Shown here one piece after another: positions 32,219 to 42,309 of a stretch of DNA of 64,000 bases. Below the pieces are notes generated by a model. That model saw only the letters and a list, made by a program, of their open reading frames with translations. It was not told the origin of the DNA and searched no databases. Position 1 is the stretch's first letter. The number at the start of each line of letters is the position of its first letter. Source of the stretch: Devosia sp. A8/3-2 (GTDB lineage: Bacteria; Pseudomonadota; Alphaproteobacteria; Rhizobiales; Devosiaceae); assembly GCA_025452255.1 (NCBI GenBank), contig CP104974.1, forward strand, positions 3,698,156 to 3,762,155, read 5' to 3'. A program made the position numbers and the translations under genes.

Positions 32219-34325
32219 ATGATCATCAGGGATGCCAGCCGAGCCCGCTATCGAAACGCGATGCTGTTGGGATGCACGGCGCTTGTGAGCATGGCGCCCG
32301 TGGCATTCGCCCGAGAGGCCGATGATCTGGCTTCTGTGACGATTTTGCCGACACTCGTCGTCAATGTCGGCGGCGCCGGGACAGATGACGATCGCAACTC
32401 CATCGTGGCAACGACCACGACCAGCGGCGGCAAGATCGCGGCGCCGCTCCTAGACACACCCGCCTCGGTATCGGTGATCACCGCCAAGGAAGTTCAGCAA
32501 CGCGACGCCCAGAGCACCGAAGAGGTACTGCAATATACCGCCGGCGTAAGCACCGATTTCTATGGCTCGGACGACCGCTTCGACTTCTTCAAGATTCGCG
32601 GCTTTGACGCCTATACCTATCGCGATGGCTTGGTGATCGGCGCCCCCTTCGGCGGCATCCGCGAGGAACCCTATGCCTTCGAGCGTATCGAAGTGCTCAA
32701 GGGCGCCAATTCGACGACGTTCGGTGTTTCCGACCCCGGCGGTGCAGTCAATTACGTCACCAAGACGCCCAAGAACGAAAAATTCGGGGAGGCTTACCTC
32801 TCCGGCGGCGCATTCGGCACGGCCGAGATCAGGGCCGATTTCGGCGACAATATCACCGTGGACGAGACGCTCTCCTATCGCCTTACCGGCAAGGTCCGGG
32901 TGGGGAATGGTGAATATGACTATTCGCGCGATGAGGAGCAATTCGTCATGGGCGGCCTGACTCGGCGCCCCACCGACGCAACCACCCTGACCATCGTCTA
33001 CGACCATTTGAGCAAGGAAGGCGTGCACGGCAGCGGCGGCCATCCCGTGGGCAGTGACTTCGACCGCAACGCCTTCTTCGGGGAGCCGGACTACAATTTC
33101 CGCGGCGTGGATCGGGATACGCTCAGCGTAATGCTCAGCCACGATATCGGCTATGGGTTGAGCTTCAGCTCCAATGCGCGCTACAGCAATACTGCCAGCG
33201 ATTTCGGCTATGCCTATATTTCGGCGACGCCCACCGATGGCTCGACCCCGGCCAGCCGAGCCTTCTTCGGCAACAGAATCCACCCGCGAAAACTTCGTCA
33301 TCGACGGGCGCGTTCAATACAACGCCAGCTGGGGCACGGTGGACAGCACCACCTTGATCGGCCTCGAGCACAATTCCAGCTACGCCACCAACAAGACCTA
33401 TTGGGGGCCGGCGCCCAGCATCGATTGGCTGAACCCGGTCTATACCGGCGCACCGGAATCGGTCCCGCTGATCGGCAGCACCACCAACGATCAAAAGACC
33501 AACGCCGCCTATGTGCAGCAGGACCTGACCTTCGACAGGCTGACCGCGACGATCGGCCTGCGCAATGACTGGATGGATGTCGACCAAACCGATAATCTGA
33601 CCGGGGCGCTGACCGCGGCCGAATTCAGCGAGTTCACCAAGCGCGGCGCGCTCACCTATAAGCTCACCGACGAGCTTGCCGCCTATGTGAGCTTTGCCGA
33701 ATCCGCCGTTCCCGCATCGCTGTCGGTCGAGCCCGAGCGCGGCGAGCAGTGGGAAGCCGGCATTAAATACCAGCCCGATGCATTTCCCGCCCTGTTCAGC
33801 GCCGCCGTCTATGACCTGACCAAGAGCAACATGACCCGCACCAACCCCGCCACCATGATGCAGGAGACCATTGGCGAGGTGCGGGTGCGCGGCATTGATC
33901 TGGAAGCCAAGGCGGAGGTGATGGAAAATCTCAGCCTGACCGTCGCCTATTCCTACATGCTGTCCGACATTGTCGAGAACGGCACCGGCGGCAATGAAGG
34001 CAACGAATTGTCCTTCGTGCCCAACCATATTGCTTCGCTCTGGGTGGATTATACCCTGCCCAGCAATGGCGTTATCGGCGACATGACCTTCGGGCTCGGT
34101 GCGCGCTATTCCGGTTCGTATTTCTTCAACGACGCCAATACGCAATCAGCCGGCAGCAGCATCGTCTTCGACGCCGCCTTCAACTACAAGGTGCAGGACA
34201 ACACCACGCTGCAACTCAATGTCAGCAATATCTTTGACGAAAAGCACGTGGCTTATGGCGGCTTCGGCGCCGACTTCTACAATCCGGGTCGGACCGTGAC
34301 CGCGACCTTGCGCCAAACACAGTAA
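32219..34325 (+). CDS. TonB-dependent siderophore receptor (frameshifted)
   Basis: About 701 residues. Signal sequence AMLLGCTALVSMAPVAFA. Plug domain: LDTPASVSVITAKEVQQRDA, EEVLQYTAGV, FKIRGFDAYTYRDG, FERIEVLKGANSTTFGVSDPGGAVNYVTK. The 22-strand barrel follows through a break near 33275 and ends with the TonB-receptor C-terminus YGGFGADFYNPGRTVTATLRQTQ and the NIFDEKHV motif. Imports ferric siderophores across the outer membrane; the ABC importer opposite completes the route. Start ATG 32219 is preceded by weak ribosome-binding sequence. Confidence 0.93.
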
Positions 34326-34329
34326 CCGC

Positions 34330-34362
34330 TTGTCCCACCCGCAATTCGTGCGGGTGGGACAA
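34330..34362. terminator. Bidirectional terminator between receptor and AraC genes
   Basis: TTGTCCCACCCGCA (34330-34343) pairs perfectly with TGCGGGTGGGACAA (34349-34362) around the loop ATTCG, followed by TTCTT. It begins 4 nt after the receptor stop and ends 8 nt before the stop of the convergent AraC gene. Confidence 0.85.
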
Positions 34363-34370
34363 TTCTTGGC

Positions 34371-35243
34371 TTAACGCGTTTGAATGCGGCGCCGGGCCGC
34401 CGGGGTTTCGCCGGCAACGTGGCGGAACACCTTGGTCAGGTGCGCCTGATCGGAAAAGTCGAGCTGAGCTGCAATATTGGCCACGCTCAGATTGCTTTCC
34501 ACCAGCAGCTTCTTGGCAAGCTCGATGCGCTTTTCCAATTGCCATTGCAGCGGGGTCTTGCCCGTCGTCTGCTTGAAGACCGTGCTGAACCAGCTTTCGG
34601 ACAGGCCGACCGCGTCCGCCATTTCGGCCACGGTCAGCCGGCCACTGCTGCGCGCGTTGAGACGCGTCATCAGCTTATTCATCTGGGCACAGGTCAGCCG
34701 GCCCTCGCTCTGCTCGGCGCGTTCCTGCGGAATGTCGAGTAGGCCAGCAACGATGCTATTGGCGAGGCTTTCGGCATAGATGGCATGCCGCGACGGCTCC
34801 GCAATTTCATCGACGAGCAATTTGGCCAGCGCCTCAATGGCTTCCACATCCTGGATTTCCACCGGGCTGCGCAACGCCGCCAGCGCCGCAGACCTGCCCA
34901 GCGCAGGCGCCAGAAACCGCAGCAACCGGTCCTTGTGCATATGCAGATTGAGGTGCGTTACCCGATGGGTGGTCTCGATATTGGTCCACATAGGAACCCC
35001 CGCGGGGATAAAGATCGCCCCCGACATGGGCCGGTATTGCCTAGAAAAATCACCGCTCTGGTTGGAAATCCGGACGCTGCCCGACACATCATTGAAGAAA
35101 ATCATGATGCGCGGATCGTCCGCCAAGTAATAGCCCTGCGCGCCCGACTGGCAGTCAGCCTCCCAGAATGCGCCCATCAACCCGTCAAGACAGCGCCACT
35201 TGACCGGCGCGACTACATTGATCCCCTCGGTGTGCCGAGTCAT
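34371..35243 (-). CDS. AraC-family regulator, PchR-like
   Basis: Intact, about 290 residues from MTRHTEGINV (the frame also opens at GTG 35312). The C-terminal HTH pair reads RLTVAEMADAVGLSESWFSTVFKQTTGKTP and LSVANIAAQLDFSDQAHLTKVFRHVAGETP, ending AARRRIQTR. The N-terminal region (FFNDVSGSVRISNQ, IFIPAGVPMW) resembles siderophore-sensing AraC proteins. Its convergent position beside the receptor supports ligand-dependent activation of the siderophore genes (inference). Confidence 0.85.
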   Translation of the reverse strand: MTRHTEGINVVAPVKWRCLDGLMGAFWEADCQSGAQGYYLADDPRIMIFFNDVSGSVRISNQSGDFSRQYRPMSGAIFIPAGVPMWTNIETTHRVTHLNLHMHKDRLLRFLAPALGRSAALAALRSPVEIQDVEAIEALAKLLVDEIAEPSRHAIYAESLANSIVAGLLDIPQERAEQSEGRLTCAQMNKLMTRLNARSSGRLTVAEMADAVGLSESWFSTVFKQTTGKTPLQWQLEKRIELAKKLLVESNLSVANIAAQLDFSDQAHLTKVFRHVAGETPAARRRIQTR

Positions 35244-35488
35244 GGAGGGCCAATAGTGCAAGGTTGATCCACCTATCGAATTTGAAGGGGCGCCGGGCAG
35301 CAGCAGCCGCACCCCGCGGCCAGCCTCTCGAACAGCCTACGGACGCCGGGCCCTATTAATCGGAGTTTGATTATCATCTTTTCTGGCAACTGCAAAGAAC
35401 GCGTCCGGTGCCGTCCAGCGTCACCGGAATTGCCGGGCCATATTGTTGCTGGTGAACTCGCCCTTTTCACGGACGCTGAGTTGGCGGG

Positions 35489-36258
35489 TCAGCGCTGCAC
35501 ATGCCCGCCGTCGGCAATAAGAGTCTGACCGGACATGATCCCGGCGTCGTCGGAGGCCAGCCAGAGGGCGAGGTGGGCTATATCGTCCGGGGTGACCAAT
35601 TGCTGGATTGCACGGCGCGCGAGGGTCTCGCTGACATAGGCGGGGTCATTTGCCGAGGCCCGGCTTCGCTCGGTGAGCGTACGCCCGAGCGCGATGCACA
35701 TCACCCGGATTCCGTATGGTCCGAGATCGTGGGAGAGGCATTGGGTGAAGCCACCGATGGCCGCTTTTGCCGTGCCATAGGCGATGAGGCCGGCAGCGCC
35801 CTGCATCCGGGATGTCGAACCCAGATTGATGATGGTGCCGCCGCCCGATTGCTTCATGTCCGGCGTGACGGCCTGTGCCGCAAATGCCAGATGCCGCAGA
35901 TTGACGGCCATGCGATCGTCCCAGTAATCGGCCGTCATCGTCTCGAAATCGTGACGCTCGTCGTGGCCGGCATTGTTGATCAGTATCTGGATCGGCCCAA
36001 GTTGCCGGCGCAGCGCTGCTATGGCGACGGTGAGCGCAGGGATATCCGCGACGTCGGCGCCAACTGCCGCGGCAGTTCCACCGGCGGCCATGATTGCGTC
36101 ACGCACGGCGTCGGCGCCCACCGCGTTGCGGTCGATAATGCCGACAGGCGCGCCGTGCCGGGCAAAGGCCAGAGCCATGGCCTTGCCGATACCCGCCGCC
36201 CCCCAGTGACGATAACCGGCTTGCCGGCAAGACTATGATAGCTGTTCTCCCGGCTCAT
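35489..36258 (-). CDS. Short-chain dehydrogenase/reductase (frameshifted)
   Basis: About 256 residues. LAGKPVIVTGG then, after a break near 36200, the rest of the Rossmann motif and MALAFARHGAPVGIIDR. NNAG is present, the catalytic Ser lies in NLGSTSRMQG, and the YxxxK pair is YGTAK. GIMSGQTLIADGGHVQR ends the protein. It overlaps the SMP-30 stop by ATGA and is the last gene of a long minus-strand operon. Likely sugar 1-dehydrogenase producing the lactone opened by SMP-30 (inference). Confidence 0.87.
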
Positions 36259-37166
36259 CCGGCAAAGGCTCCACCCTTCTGGCCGCGCACGCCCGGATCG
36301 AAGGCGAAAAGGCCGCCCGACAGGGGCGCCTCCACCAGCATGCGCTCGGCCAGCCGGATGCGGCCGGAGGTGATGTAGAGGCGGTCGAGGTTGGGGCCGC
36401 CAAAGGTGCAGCTCGAAGGCCGCGGCACGGGCACGCCGACGACACGGTCGAGCCGGCCGTCGGGGGCATAGCGGCGCACCGCCCAGCCGTCCCAGACGGC
36501 CACCCAGAGGTAGCCTTCGGCATCGACCGTCATGCCATCCGGTTTGCCCTCGGAGGGCGGGATCTGCACGACGACGCGGCGATTAGCGATGGTGCCGGCA
36601 GCAAGGTCGAAATCGTAAGCGAAGATGCAGCCCAGCGCGGAATCGGCGAAATACATCAGCCTATCGTCCGGGCTCCAGCCCATGCCGTTGGACACGGTGA
36701 AACCGGTGTCGACGCGGCGCCAGCTGGCATCGGGTTCGATACAGTAAAGGCTCCCCGAAGGCCCCGAAGCGTCGAGTGCCATGCTGCCGGCCCAGAACCG
36801 GCCGCGACGATCGCATTTGGCGTCGTTGAACCGATTGGTCGCGATATCGGCTTCCGGATCAACGACCGGCGTCAGATCTCCCGTGGCGATATCGAGAAAC
36901 TCCAGCCCGTTCTGCGTCATGACGGCGTGACCGCCCTTGAGACGCGGCGCAATGGAGGTGACCATGCGGGACACCTTGGTGGTGGTATTGTTGCCGCTGG
37001 CCGGATCGAAGGTGTTTACATTGGGCGACAGGATATCGAGCCACAGCAGTTTGCCGTCCTGCTCGCTCCAGGTCGGTCCCTCGCCCAGATGGGCGGCTAC
37101 CGGAAGGACGCATTCGGCATTGGCGTGAACCAGCGTACGCGGGCGCTCGGGCGCATTGATGCTCAT
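36255..37166 (-). CDS. SMP-30/gluconolactonase-family lactonase
   Basis: 303 residues from ATG 37166, the usual family length. GGAG lies 8 nt upstream of this ATG. Six-bladed propeller signatures: LGEGPTWSEQDGKLLWLDI (metal Glu), TNRFNDAKCDRRGRFWAGSM (metal Asn/Asp), VSNGMGWSPDDRLMYFADS and KPDGMTVDAEGYLWVAVWDGW (metal Asp). The frame continues upstream without a stop into the IclR effector domain, so a fused protein cannot be excluded. Hydrolyses aldono-lactones to aldonates in the inferred oxidative sugar route. Confidence 0.88.
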   Translation of the reverse strand: MSINAPERPRTLVHANAECVLPVAAHLGEGPTWSEQDGKLLWLDILSPNVNTFDPASGNNTTTKVSRMVTSIAPRLKGGHAVMTQNGLEFLDIATGDLTPVVDPEADIATNRFNDAKCDRRGRFWAGSMALDASGPSGSLYCIEPDASWRRVDTGFTVSNGMGWSPDDRLMYFADSALGCIFAYDFDLAAGTIANRRVVVQIPPSEGKPDGMTVDAEGYLWVAVWDGWAVRRYAPDGRLDRVVGVPVPRPSSCTFGGPNLDRLYITSGRIRLAERMLVEAPLSGGLFAFDPGVRGQKGGAFAG

Positions 37167-37961
37167 GGCAGTCGCTCCAACATTGCCGGAAATGCGGCGT
37201 GCGGCCTCCATCAGGTCGCGGCCGATAATATGGAGGCGTTCAATCGGCAGCCGTTCGCGTGGGCCGGAGACGCCGATGGCCGCGATAGGTTCGTGCCGGT
37301 GATCGAGCACGGGAGCCGCAACCGAGACCACGCCCGCCACATGCTCCTCGATCGAGAGCGCATAGCCGCGGGCCCGGGTCAGCGCCGAGTCGGTCAGCAG
37401 GTCGGCCTCATTGCCCGGCACCTTGGTCGGGTCATTGGAGGCACGCAGTTCGGCGATCAGCTCGCGCTGCCGATGCGGCGTCAGGAAGCCGAGCAGAGCC
37501 TTGCCGCCGGCAGTGCAATGGAGCGGCGCGCGCCGGCCGACCTCGATGCGGAAGCCGAAGGCATCGGCGGATAGTCGCCGGTCGATATAAAGGATCGAGC
37601 CGTTTTCCAGCTCACAGAGCGACACCGTCTCGCTGGTCATATCGGCCAGCCGGTCGAGTTCCGGGCGGCAGCACCGCGCAGGTCGAATTCATCCCAGACT
37701 TTGTGGGCCAATTCTGAACAGGCGCGGGCCCGAGCGATAGGTCTGGTCGGCCTCGTTGAAGCGGATCAGGCGAAACTCCATCAGCGCTTCGAGAATGCGG
37801 TGCAGCGTGCCCTTGGGAAAGCCGGTAAGCTTGATCAATTGGGTGAAGCGCTGCGGCCGGTCCACCTCGCCGAGCAGGTCGAGAACGTAGAGGCCCTTGC
37901 CGAGCGCCGAGGTGCCCCAGGGCATCTCGTGCTCGCCGATGCGCTTGAGTTCTATTGCCAT
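37164..37961 (-). CDS. IclR-family transcriptional regulator (frameshifted; frame continuous with SMP-30)
   Basis: About 265 residues, normal for IclR. The winged helix reads LGKGLYVLDLLGEVDRPQRFTQLIKLTGFPKGTLHRILEALMEFRLI. The effector domain, after breaks near 37690 and 37650, has TSETVSLCELENGSILYIDR, CTAGGKALLGFL, GYALSIEEHVAGVVSVAAPV and AIGVSGPRERL. Its natural end (LMEAARRISGNVGAT) leads straight into SMP-30. A one-base shift would instead end it at LERLP with a stop overlapping the SMP-30 ATG. Probably controls this operon through the TGGAAC sites near 45.7 kb. Confidence 0.85.
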
Positions 37962-37972
37962 GCCTGATCCCG

Positions 37973-39115
37973 CTACTTGATGGCTTCTTCTGTAGCTGGA
38001 TCGAACAGGTGTATGGAAGTGTTTGGCTTGATCGCCAACCGCACCTGCCTGCCGATCAGCGACTGATCCACGTCATAGAGCCGGGCGATCAACGTGCCCG
38101 AGGCGCGGCCCTCGTGTTCATGTTCGCCGGCCACCGGAATTGCAAGCTGCTGGCCCGGCAGACGGAAATGCACATAGGCCTCGCTGCCCGGGCTTTCGAC
38201 CAGCATGGGTTCGACATCGAGCGCGGCCTCATTGGGGGCAGCAAGACCCAGCGCTTCCGGACGAATGCCGCAGATGACCTTCTTGCCGATATAGGCTGAA
38301 GCGGCGTGCGCCACTGCGCCTTCAGGTCGCAATTGCAGGCCACCGGCTTCGACGAAGACTCCCTTATCATCGGTGGCCAAGGTGCCACTGATGAAGTTCA
38401 TCGATGGCGAGCCGATGAAGCCGGCCACGAAGATATTATTGGGCCGATTGAACAGTTCATCGGGCGTGCCGATTTGCTGCACCACGCCGCGCCGCATGAT
38501 GACAATGCGGTCGGCCATGGTCATGGCTTCGGTCTGGTCATGCGTCACATAGATGGTGGTCACGCCGATGCGGCGCTGCAGAGCGGTGATCTCGGCGCGC
38601 ATCTGTACGCGCAAGGCGGCGTCGAGATTGGACAGCGGCTCATCCATCAGGAAGACGCGCGGCTCGCGCACAATCGCCCGGCCCAGCGCGACACGCTGGC
38701 GCTGCCCGCCCGAGAGGGCCTTGGGCCGCCGGTCGAGCAGGTCGGTGATTTCCAACGCCTGTGCAGCGCGCTCGACACGGGCATTGATCTCGGCCTTGTC
38801 GGTATTCCGCATCTTGAGGCCGAAGCCAATATTCTGGCGGACCGTCAGATGCGGATAAAGCGCATAATTCTGGAACACCATGGCGATGTCGCGCTTGCCG
38901 GGAGCGAGTTCGGTGACGTCCTCGCCGCCGATGATAATGCGGCCGCCGCTGGCCGCTTCCGAGACCCGCCAGATTTTGAGTGCCGTGGACTTGCCGCAGC
39001 CCGAGGGCCCGACAAAGACCACGAACTCGCCGTCATTGATCTGGAGGGACATGTCCTTGAGGGCGTTGAATGCACCAAAGGACTTGCTGAGATTTTGAAT
39101 CTGAATGTCGGCCAT
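37973..39115 (-). CDS. Sugar ABC transporter ATPase, UgpC/MsmX type
   Basis: 380 residues in one open frame. Walker [11 protein letters not shown]-loop VFQNYALYPH, signature LSGGQRQR, Walker [13 protein letters not shown] and H-loop VTHDQTEA are all present, followed by the regulatory TOBE-type domain. Two compensating indels near 38975 and 38965 corrupt the stretch after Walker A: it reads STALKIWRVSEAASGG where the alternative frame gives ILAGLEAASGG. Energises the adjacent permease pair. Confidence 0.92.
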   Translation of the reverse strand: MADIQIQNLSKSFGAFNALKDMSLQINDGEFVVFVGPSGCGKSTALKIWRVSEAASGGRIIIGGEDVTELAPGKRDIAMVFQNYALYPHLTVRQNIGFGLKMRNTDKAEINARVERAAQALEITDLLDRRPKALSGGQRQRVALGRAIVREPRVFLMDEPLSNLDAALRVQMRAEITALQRRIGVTTIYVTHDQTEAMTMADRIVIMRRGVVQQIGTPDELFNRPNNIFVAGFIGSPSMNFISGTLATDDKGVFVEAGGLQLRPEGAVAHAASAYIGKKVICGIRPEALGLAAPNEAALDVEPMLVESPGSEAYVHFRLPGQQLAIPVAGEHEHEGRASGTLIARLYDVDQSLIGRQVRLAIKPNTSIHLFDPATEEAIK

Positions 39116-39119
39116 GGGT

Positions 39120-39951
39120 CTATTTCCCCGAGCCAGCGGTCAGGCCGCCGACGAGATAGCGTTGCAGGAACAGGTAGGCGAGCATGATAGGCAAGGCGGC
39201 TAGGAGCGAGGCCGCCATGATGACGTTCCAATCGGTCTGATACTCGCCCTTGAAGGTGGCAATGCCGATATTGGCCGTCCAATTGTGGGTGGCGCTGGCC
39301 GAGGAAGGTGCGGGCATAGAGATAATCGGCCCGAGACAGCACGAAGCCATAGAGCGCCGTTGCCGCAAGGCCCGGCGCCGAGACTGGCAGGATGACCCGG
39401 AACAGCGCCCCCAAGGCGTGCAGCCATCGACCTGCGCCGCCTGCTCAAGCTCCTGCGGGATGGAGTCAGAAATAGCCCTTCAGCATCCGAGTGGCGAAGG
39501 GCACGATGGCGGTCGCATGGGCGATAATCAGCGACCAGAGCGAGCCCATCAGTCCCGAGCTGCGAAAAATGCCGAACAGCGGGATGATGAGCATGGTCGC
39601 CGGCAGCATCTTGCTCATCAGGATGAACAGCCCGACCGCCTCGCCGCCCTTCATCGTATAGCGCGACAGGCTATAGGCGGCCAGCACCGAGACCAGCAGC
39701 GAAATCGCGGTGGAGACGATGGCGACCAAAGCCGAGTTGAACAGCCAGCGCGGCATGTCGGTATTGAAGATCAGGTTGGTATAGGTGCTCCATTGCGGAT
39801 TGGCCGGCCAGAATTGCGGCGGAAAGCTGCGCAGGGCACTGGCCGGCGCCAAAGAGGTGATGATCATCCAATAGATAGGAAACAGCAGGACGGCGCAGAC
39901 CACGATGACCGTGGCATAGAGCAGGATGGACTGGAGCAGAGTGCGTTTCAT
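39120..39951 (-). CDS. Sugar ABC transporter permease, MalG type (frameshifted)
   Basis: About 276 residues. The N-terminal frame carries LLYATVIVVCAVLLFPIYWMIITSL, LFNSALVAIVSTAISLLVSVLAAYSLSRY and VPFATRMLKGYF. After breaks near 39470, 39425 and 39310 come the EAA motif (ELEQAAQVDG), TALYGFVLSR and MAASLLAALPIMLAYLFLQRYLVGGLTAGSGK, the classic MalG end. ATG 39951 is preceded by AGGAGGCG. Partner of the following MalF-type permease. Confidence 0.85.
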
Positions 39952-39962
39952 CGCGGCGCCTC

Positions 39963-40918
39963 CTAATAGATCGCGTGGCTGGTCTTTTTGACCGGGAGGG
40001 CGCTGATGACGGCGCAGATCAGCAGGGTGACCACGCCGATGGACGAGGCGTAACCCATGCGGAAGAAGGAGAAGGCTTCTTCATAGGTCATGATGGCCAG
40101 CGTCTCGGTGGCCCCGACAGGTCCGCCGCCGGTCAGCACGTAGATGATGGAGAAATCGTGGAACACCCAGAGTACGGTCAGCACCGGGGTGACGCCCAGC
40201 ACGGGGGCCGGGCACGGCACGGTGATCCAGAAAAAGCGCTGGAATACGTTGGCACCATCGACCTTGGCAGCCTGGTAGAATTCCTCGGGGATGGACTGCA
40301 GCCCGGCCGGGATCATGATCGAGATGAACGGATAGCCCTTCCACACCATGACCATGGTAACGGCGGAAAAGGCACTGCCGGGGAAGAGAACCAGCTGACC
40401 TGTCCGCCGATCACGCCAGCTTTGAGCAGCAGCCAATTGAGTACGCCGAAGGATGCATCCAGGATCCACACCCGAGTGACCACGGCCACCACCTCGGGCA
40501 CCGCCCAAGGCAAGGCAATCAGCATGCGCGCAAAGCTGCGGCCGCGGAATTGCTGATTGACCAGCAGGGCCGTGCCCATGCCGACGCAAAGCGAGATGCT
40601 GGTGACAACCAGCAGGAGCATGCAGGTGGTGCGGATGGCGTTCCAGAATTCGGGCGAGGAGAACAATCGCTGGTAATTCTTGAGCGTATATTCATCGGCA
40701 CCAAACGAAAGCGTGGCGAATTTGACGTCGTGGAAGCTGAGGTCGATAGCCAGCAGCATCGGATAGACCAGAATGGCCAGGATCAGCAAAGCCGCTGGGG
40801 CCAGCAGCAGATAACCAAGCTTGTTGGCGTGGCGGGGGCTGGCCGAGTCGATCCCGAACAATCCATGCGAACGCCGCACGATTGGGGTCGCGGGCCGTGA
40901 TTGGCTGAACTCGCTCAT
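39963..40918 (-). CDS. Sugar ABC transporter permease, MalF type (frameshifted)
   Basis: About 318 residues. LLLAPAALLILAILVYPMLLAIDLSF is the first helix; FARMLIALPWAVPEVVAVVTRVWILD and, after a break near 40385, TMVMVWKGYPFISIMIPAGLQSIPEEFYQAAKVDGANVFQRF contain the EAA loop. The end ALPVKKTSHAIY is in frame. The break falls in the run around TGGTTCTC. It lies downstream of the tandem binding proteins, separated from SBP1 by a hairpin. Confidence 0.85.
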
Positions 40919-40946
40919 GATCTCACCATTTCGCTAGCGATTTGAT

Positions 40947-40976
40947 GCCGGCCCGATGGAAATCCACCGCGCCGGC
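40947..40976 (-). promoter_or_regulatory. Hairpin after binding-protein gene 1
   Basis: GCCGGC at 40947-40952 and 40971-40976 pair, and the inner bases (CGG/TCG, TGGA/TCCA) extend the stem with one mismatch to a tiny apical loop. It begins 8 nt after the SBP stop and lies 28 nt before the permease start. No U-tract follows. Confidence 0.5.
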
Positions 40977-40983
40977 GAAGTGA

Positions 40984-42239
40984 TTATTGCAGGGCAAGAA
41001 AGCGCTCCTGCAATGTGGCTGCCGTGTCGGCCGCGGAGCGCTCCTCGATCAACATGCGCTGGATTTCCTCGCGCACGATCGCCGCGATTTCGTTGTAATG
41101 GGTCTCAAGGCCCGCCGGCACGCGATCGACGCCGGCGGCAGCGGCCTTGTTCATGGCTTCAACGACGAGGCCATATTCCGGCGATGAATCGAGCGCTGCC
41201 CGGGTGACCGAACCGGACGCGGCGCCGGTGCACCGACGATTTCGGAGAACAGCTCCTGCATGTCCCGGGACGTCGCGATGGCGATGAAATCCCAGACAAG
41301 TTGCTTTTTCTCATCGGACAGTTCAGCCGGCATGGTCAGCACGGCCGAAGCGCCGCCAACCGGCGGATCGAACGGCGAGGGCACGAGCTTGAGCGATGGT
41401 TTGATCTCGTCGGAGGCGGTCGTCTCGATCACGCCCGCCGAGCCGAGATTTTCGATCCGCATCGCCACTTTGCCTTCAACAAAGAGCTGCCCGGCATCGC
41501 CGCCGGTCGTATCGGCGGGCACCAGACCCTCCTTAATCAGCGTTGTCCAATGCTCGATGGCGGTGATCATTTCAGGCGTATCCATCGCCGGAACGCCTTC
41601 AGGCGTTGTCCAGCTGGCGCCGGTATCGAGCACGAAATTGAGCATGTCGTTGAGGTAATTATTGCCCGCCGCCAGTGCAGGCCCGTGCCATAGACATCGG
41701 TAATGCCGTCGCCGTCGGTGTCCTGTGTCAGCTTGCGGGCCGCGTCGATAAACTCATCCCAATTGGTCGGAACGGGCACACCGGCAGCATCGAGAAGCGC
41801 TCGGTTCACGCCCATGATATAGCCGAAATACTGCATGTTGATGCAGCGCGTGGTGCCATCCCGTGTACAAAGGCCCTGCCCGGCCCAGCCATTGAGGTCA
41901 AGACCGGCTTGGTCGATCCAGTGGTCCCAGATCCTCCAACCAACCGTTTTCAGCAAAGGGCTGGTATTCAGAACGAAGCCGGTGGACGATGTCGGGCGCT
42001 GCGCCCGCGGCAAACTGGGTCATCATCGTATCGGCGAATTCCTGCCGGGCGATCTGTGTCGCCTCGATCGTATCGCCGGGATGGGTTTCTTCGAACTTAG
42101 CGATCACCGCTTCCCACCGGGGACCGTAGGTGTCTTCGGTCAACTGCCAGGTTACAAAGGTCAGCGTTTCGGCAGATGTCGGCGCAACAGAACTCATCAG
42201 CGCGCCGAGCAGCAGCCCGGGCAAGGCATATCTCCGCAT
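40984..42239 (-). CDS. Sugar ABC transporter substrate-binding protein 1 (frameshifted)
   Basis: About 418 residues; ATG 42239 after GAGGAGGAAAC. Signal peptide YALPGLLLGALMSSVAPTSA. SBP_bac_1 features: LTFVTWQLTEDTYGPRWEAVIAKFEETHPG, DTMMTQFAAGAAPDIVH, VPTNWDEFIDAARKLTQDTDGDGITDVYG, GGDAGQLFVEGKVAMRI, and the C-terminus VDRVPAGLETHYNEI. Breaks near 41960, 41670 and 41220. Strongly similar to the adjacent SBP2, with which it shares WAGQ, CI-M-YFGYI and the DxDGDGI loop; a tandem duplication. Confidence 0.85.
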
Positions 42240-42271
42240 AGTTTCCTCCTCGAAATCTGCGGGTGATGGAT

Positions 42272-42299
42272 GAGGCCGCCCACATTCGGGGGCGACCTC
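42272..42299 (-). promoter_or_regulatory. Hairpin between tandem binding-protein genes
   Basis: A 10-bp stem on the minus strand (GAGGTCGCCC with GGGCGGCCTC, one T-G wobble) closes an 8-nt loop. It begins 10 nt after the SBP2 stop, ahead of the SBP1 ribosome-binding site. No U-tract follows. Confidence 0.5.
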
Positions 42300-42309
42300 C
42301 ATGCGCCTG

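Noticed and set aside
32450-34145. Two large minus-strand frames inside the TonB-dependent receptor
   Set aside because: Shadow frames: the plus strand has a full plug and barrel with signal peptide and C-terminal motif.
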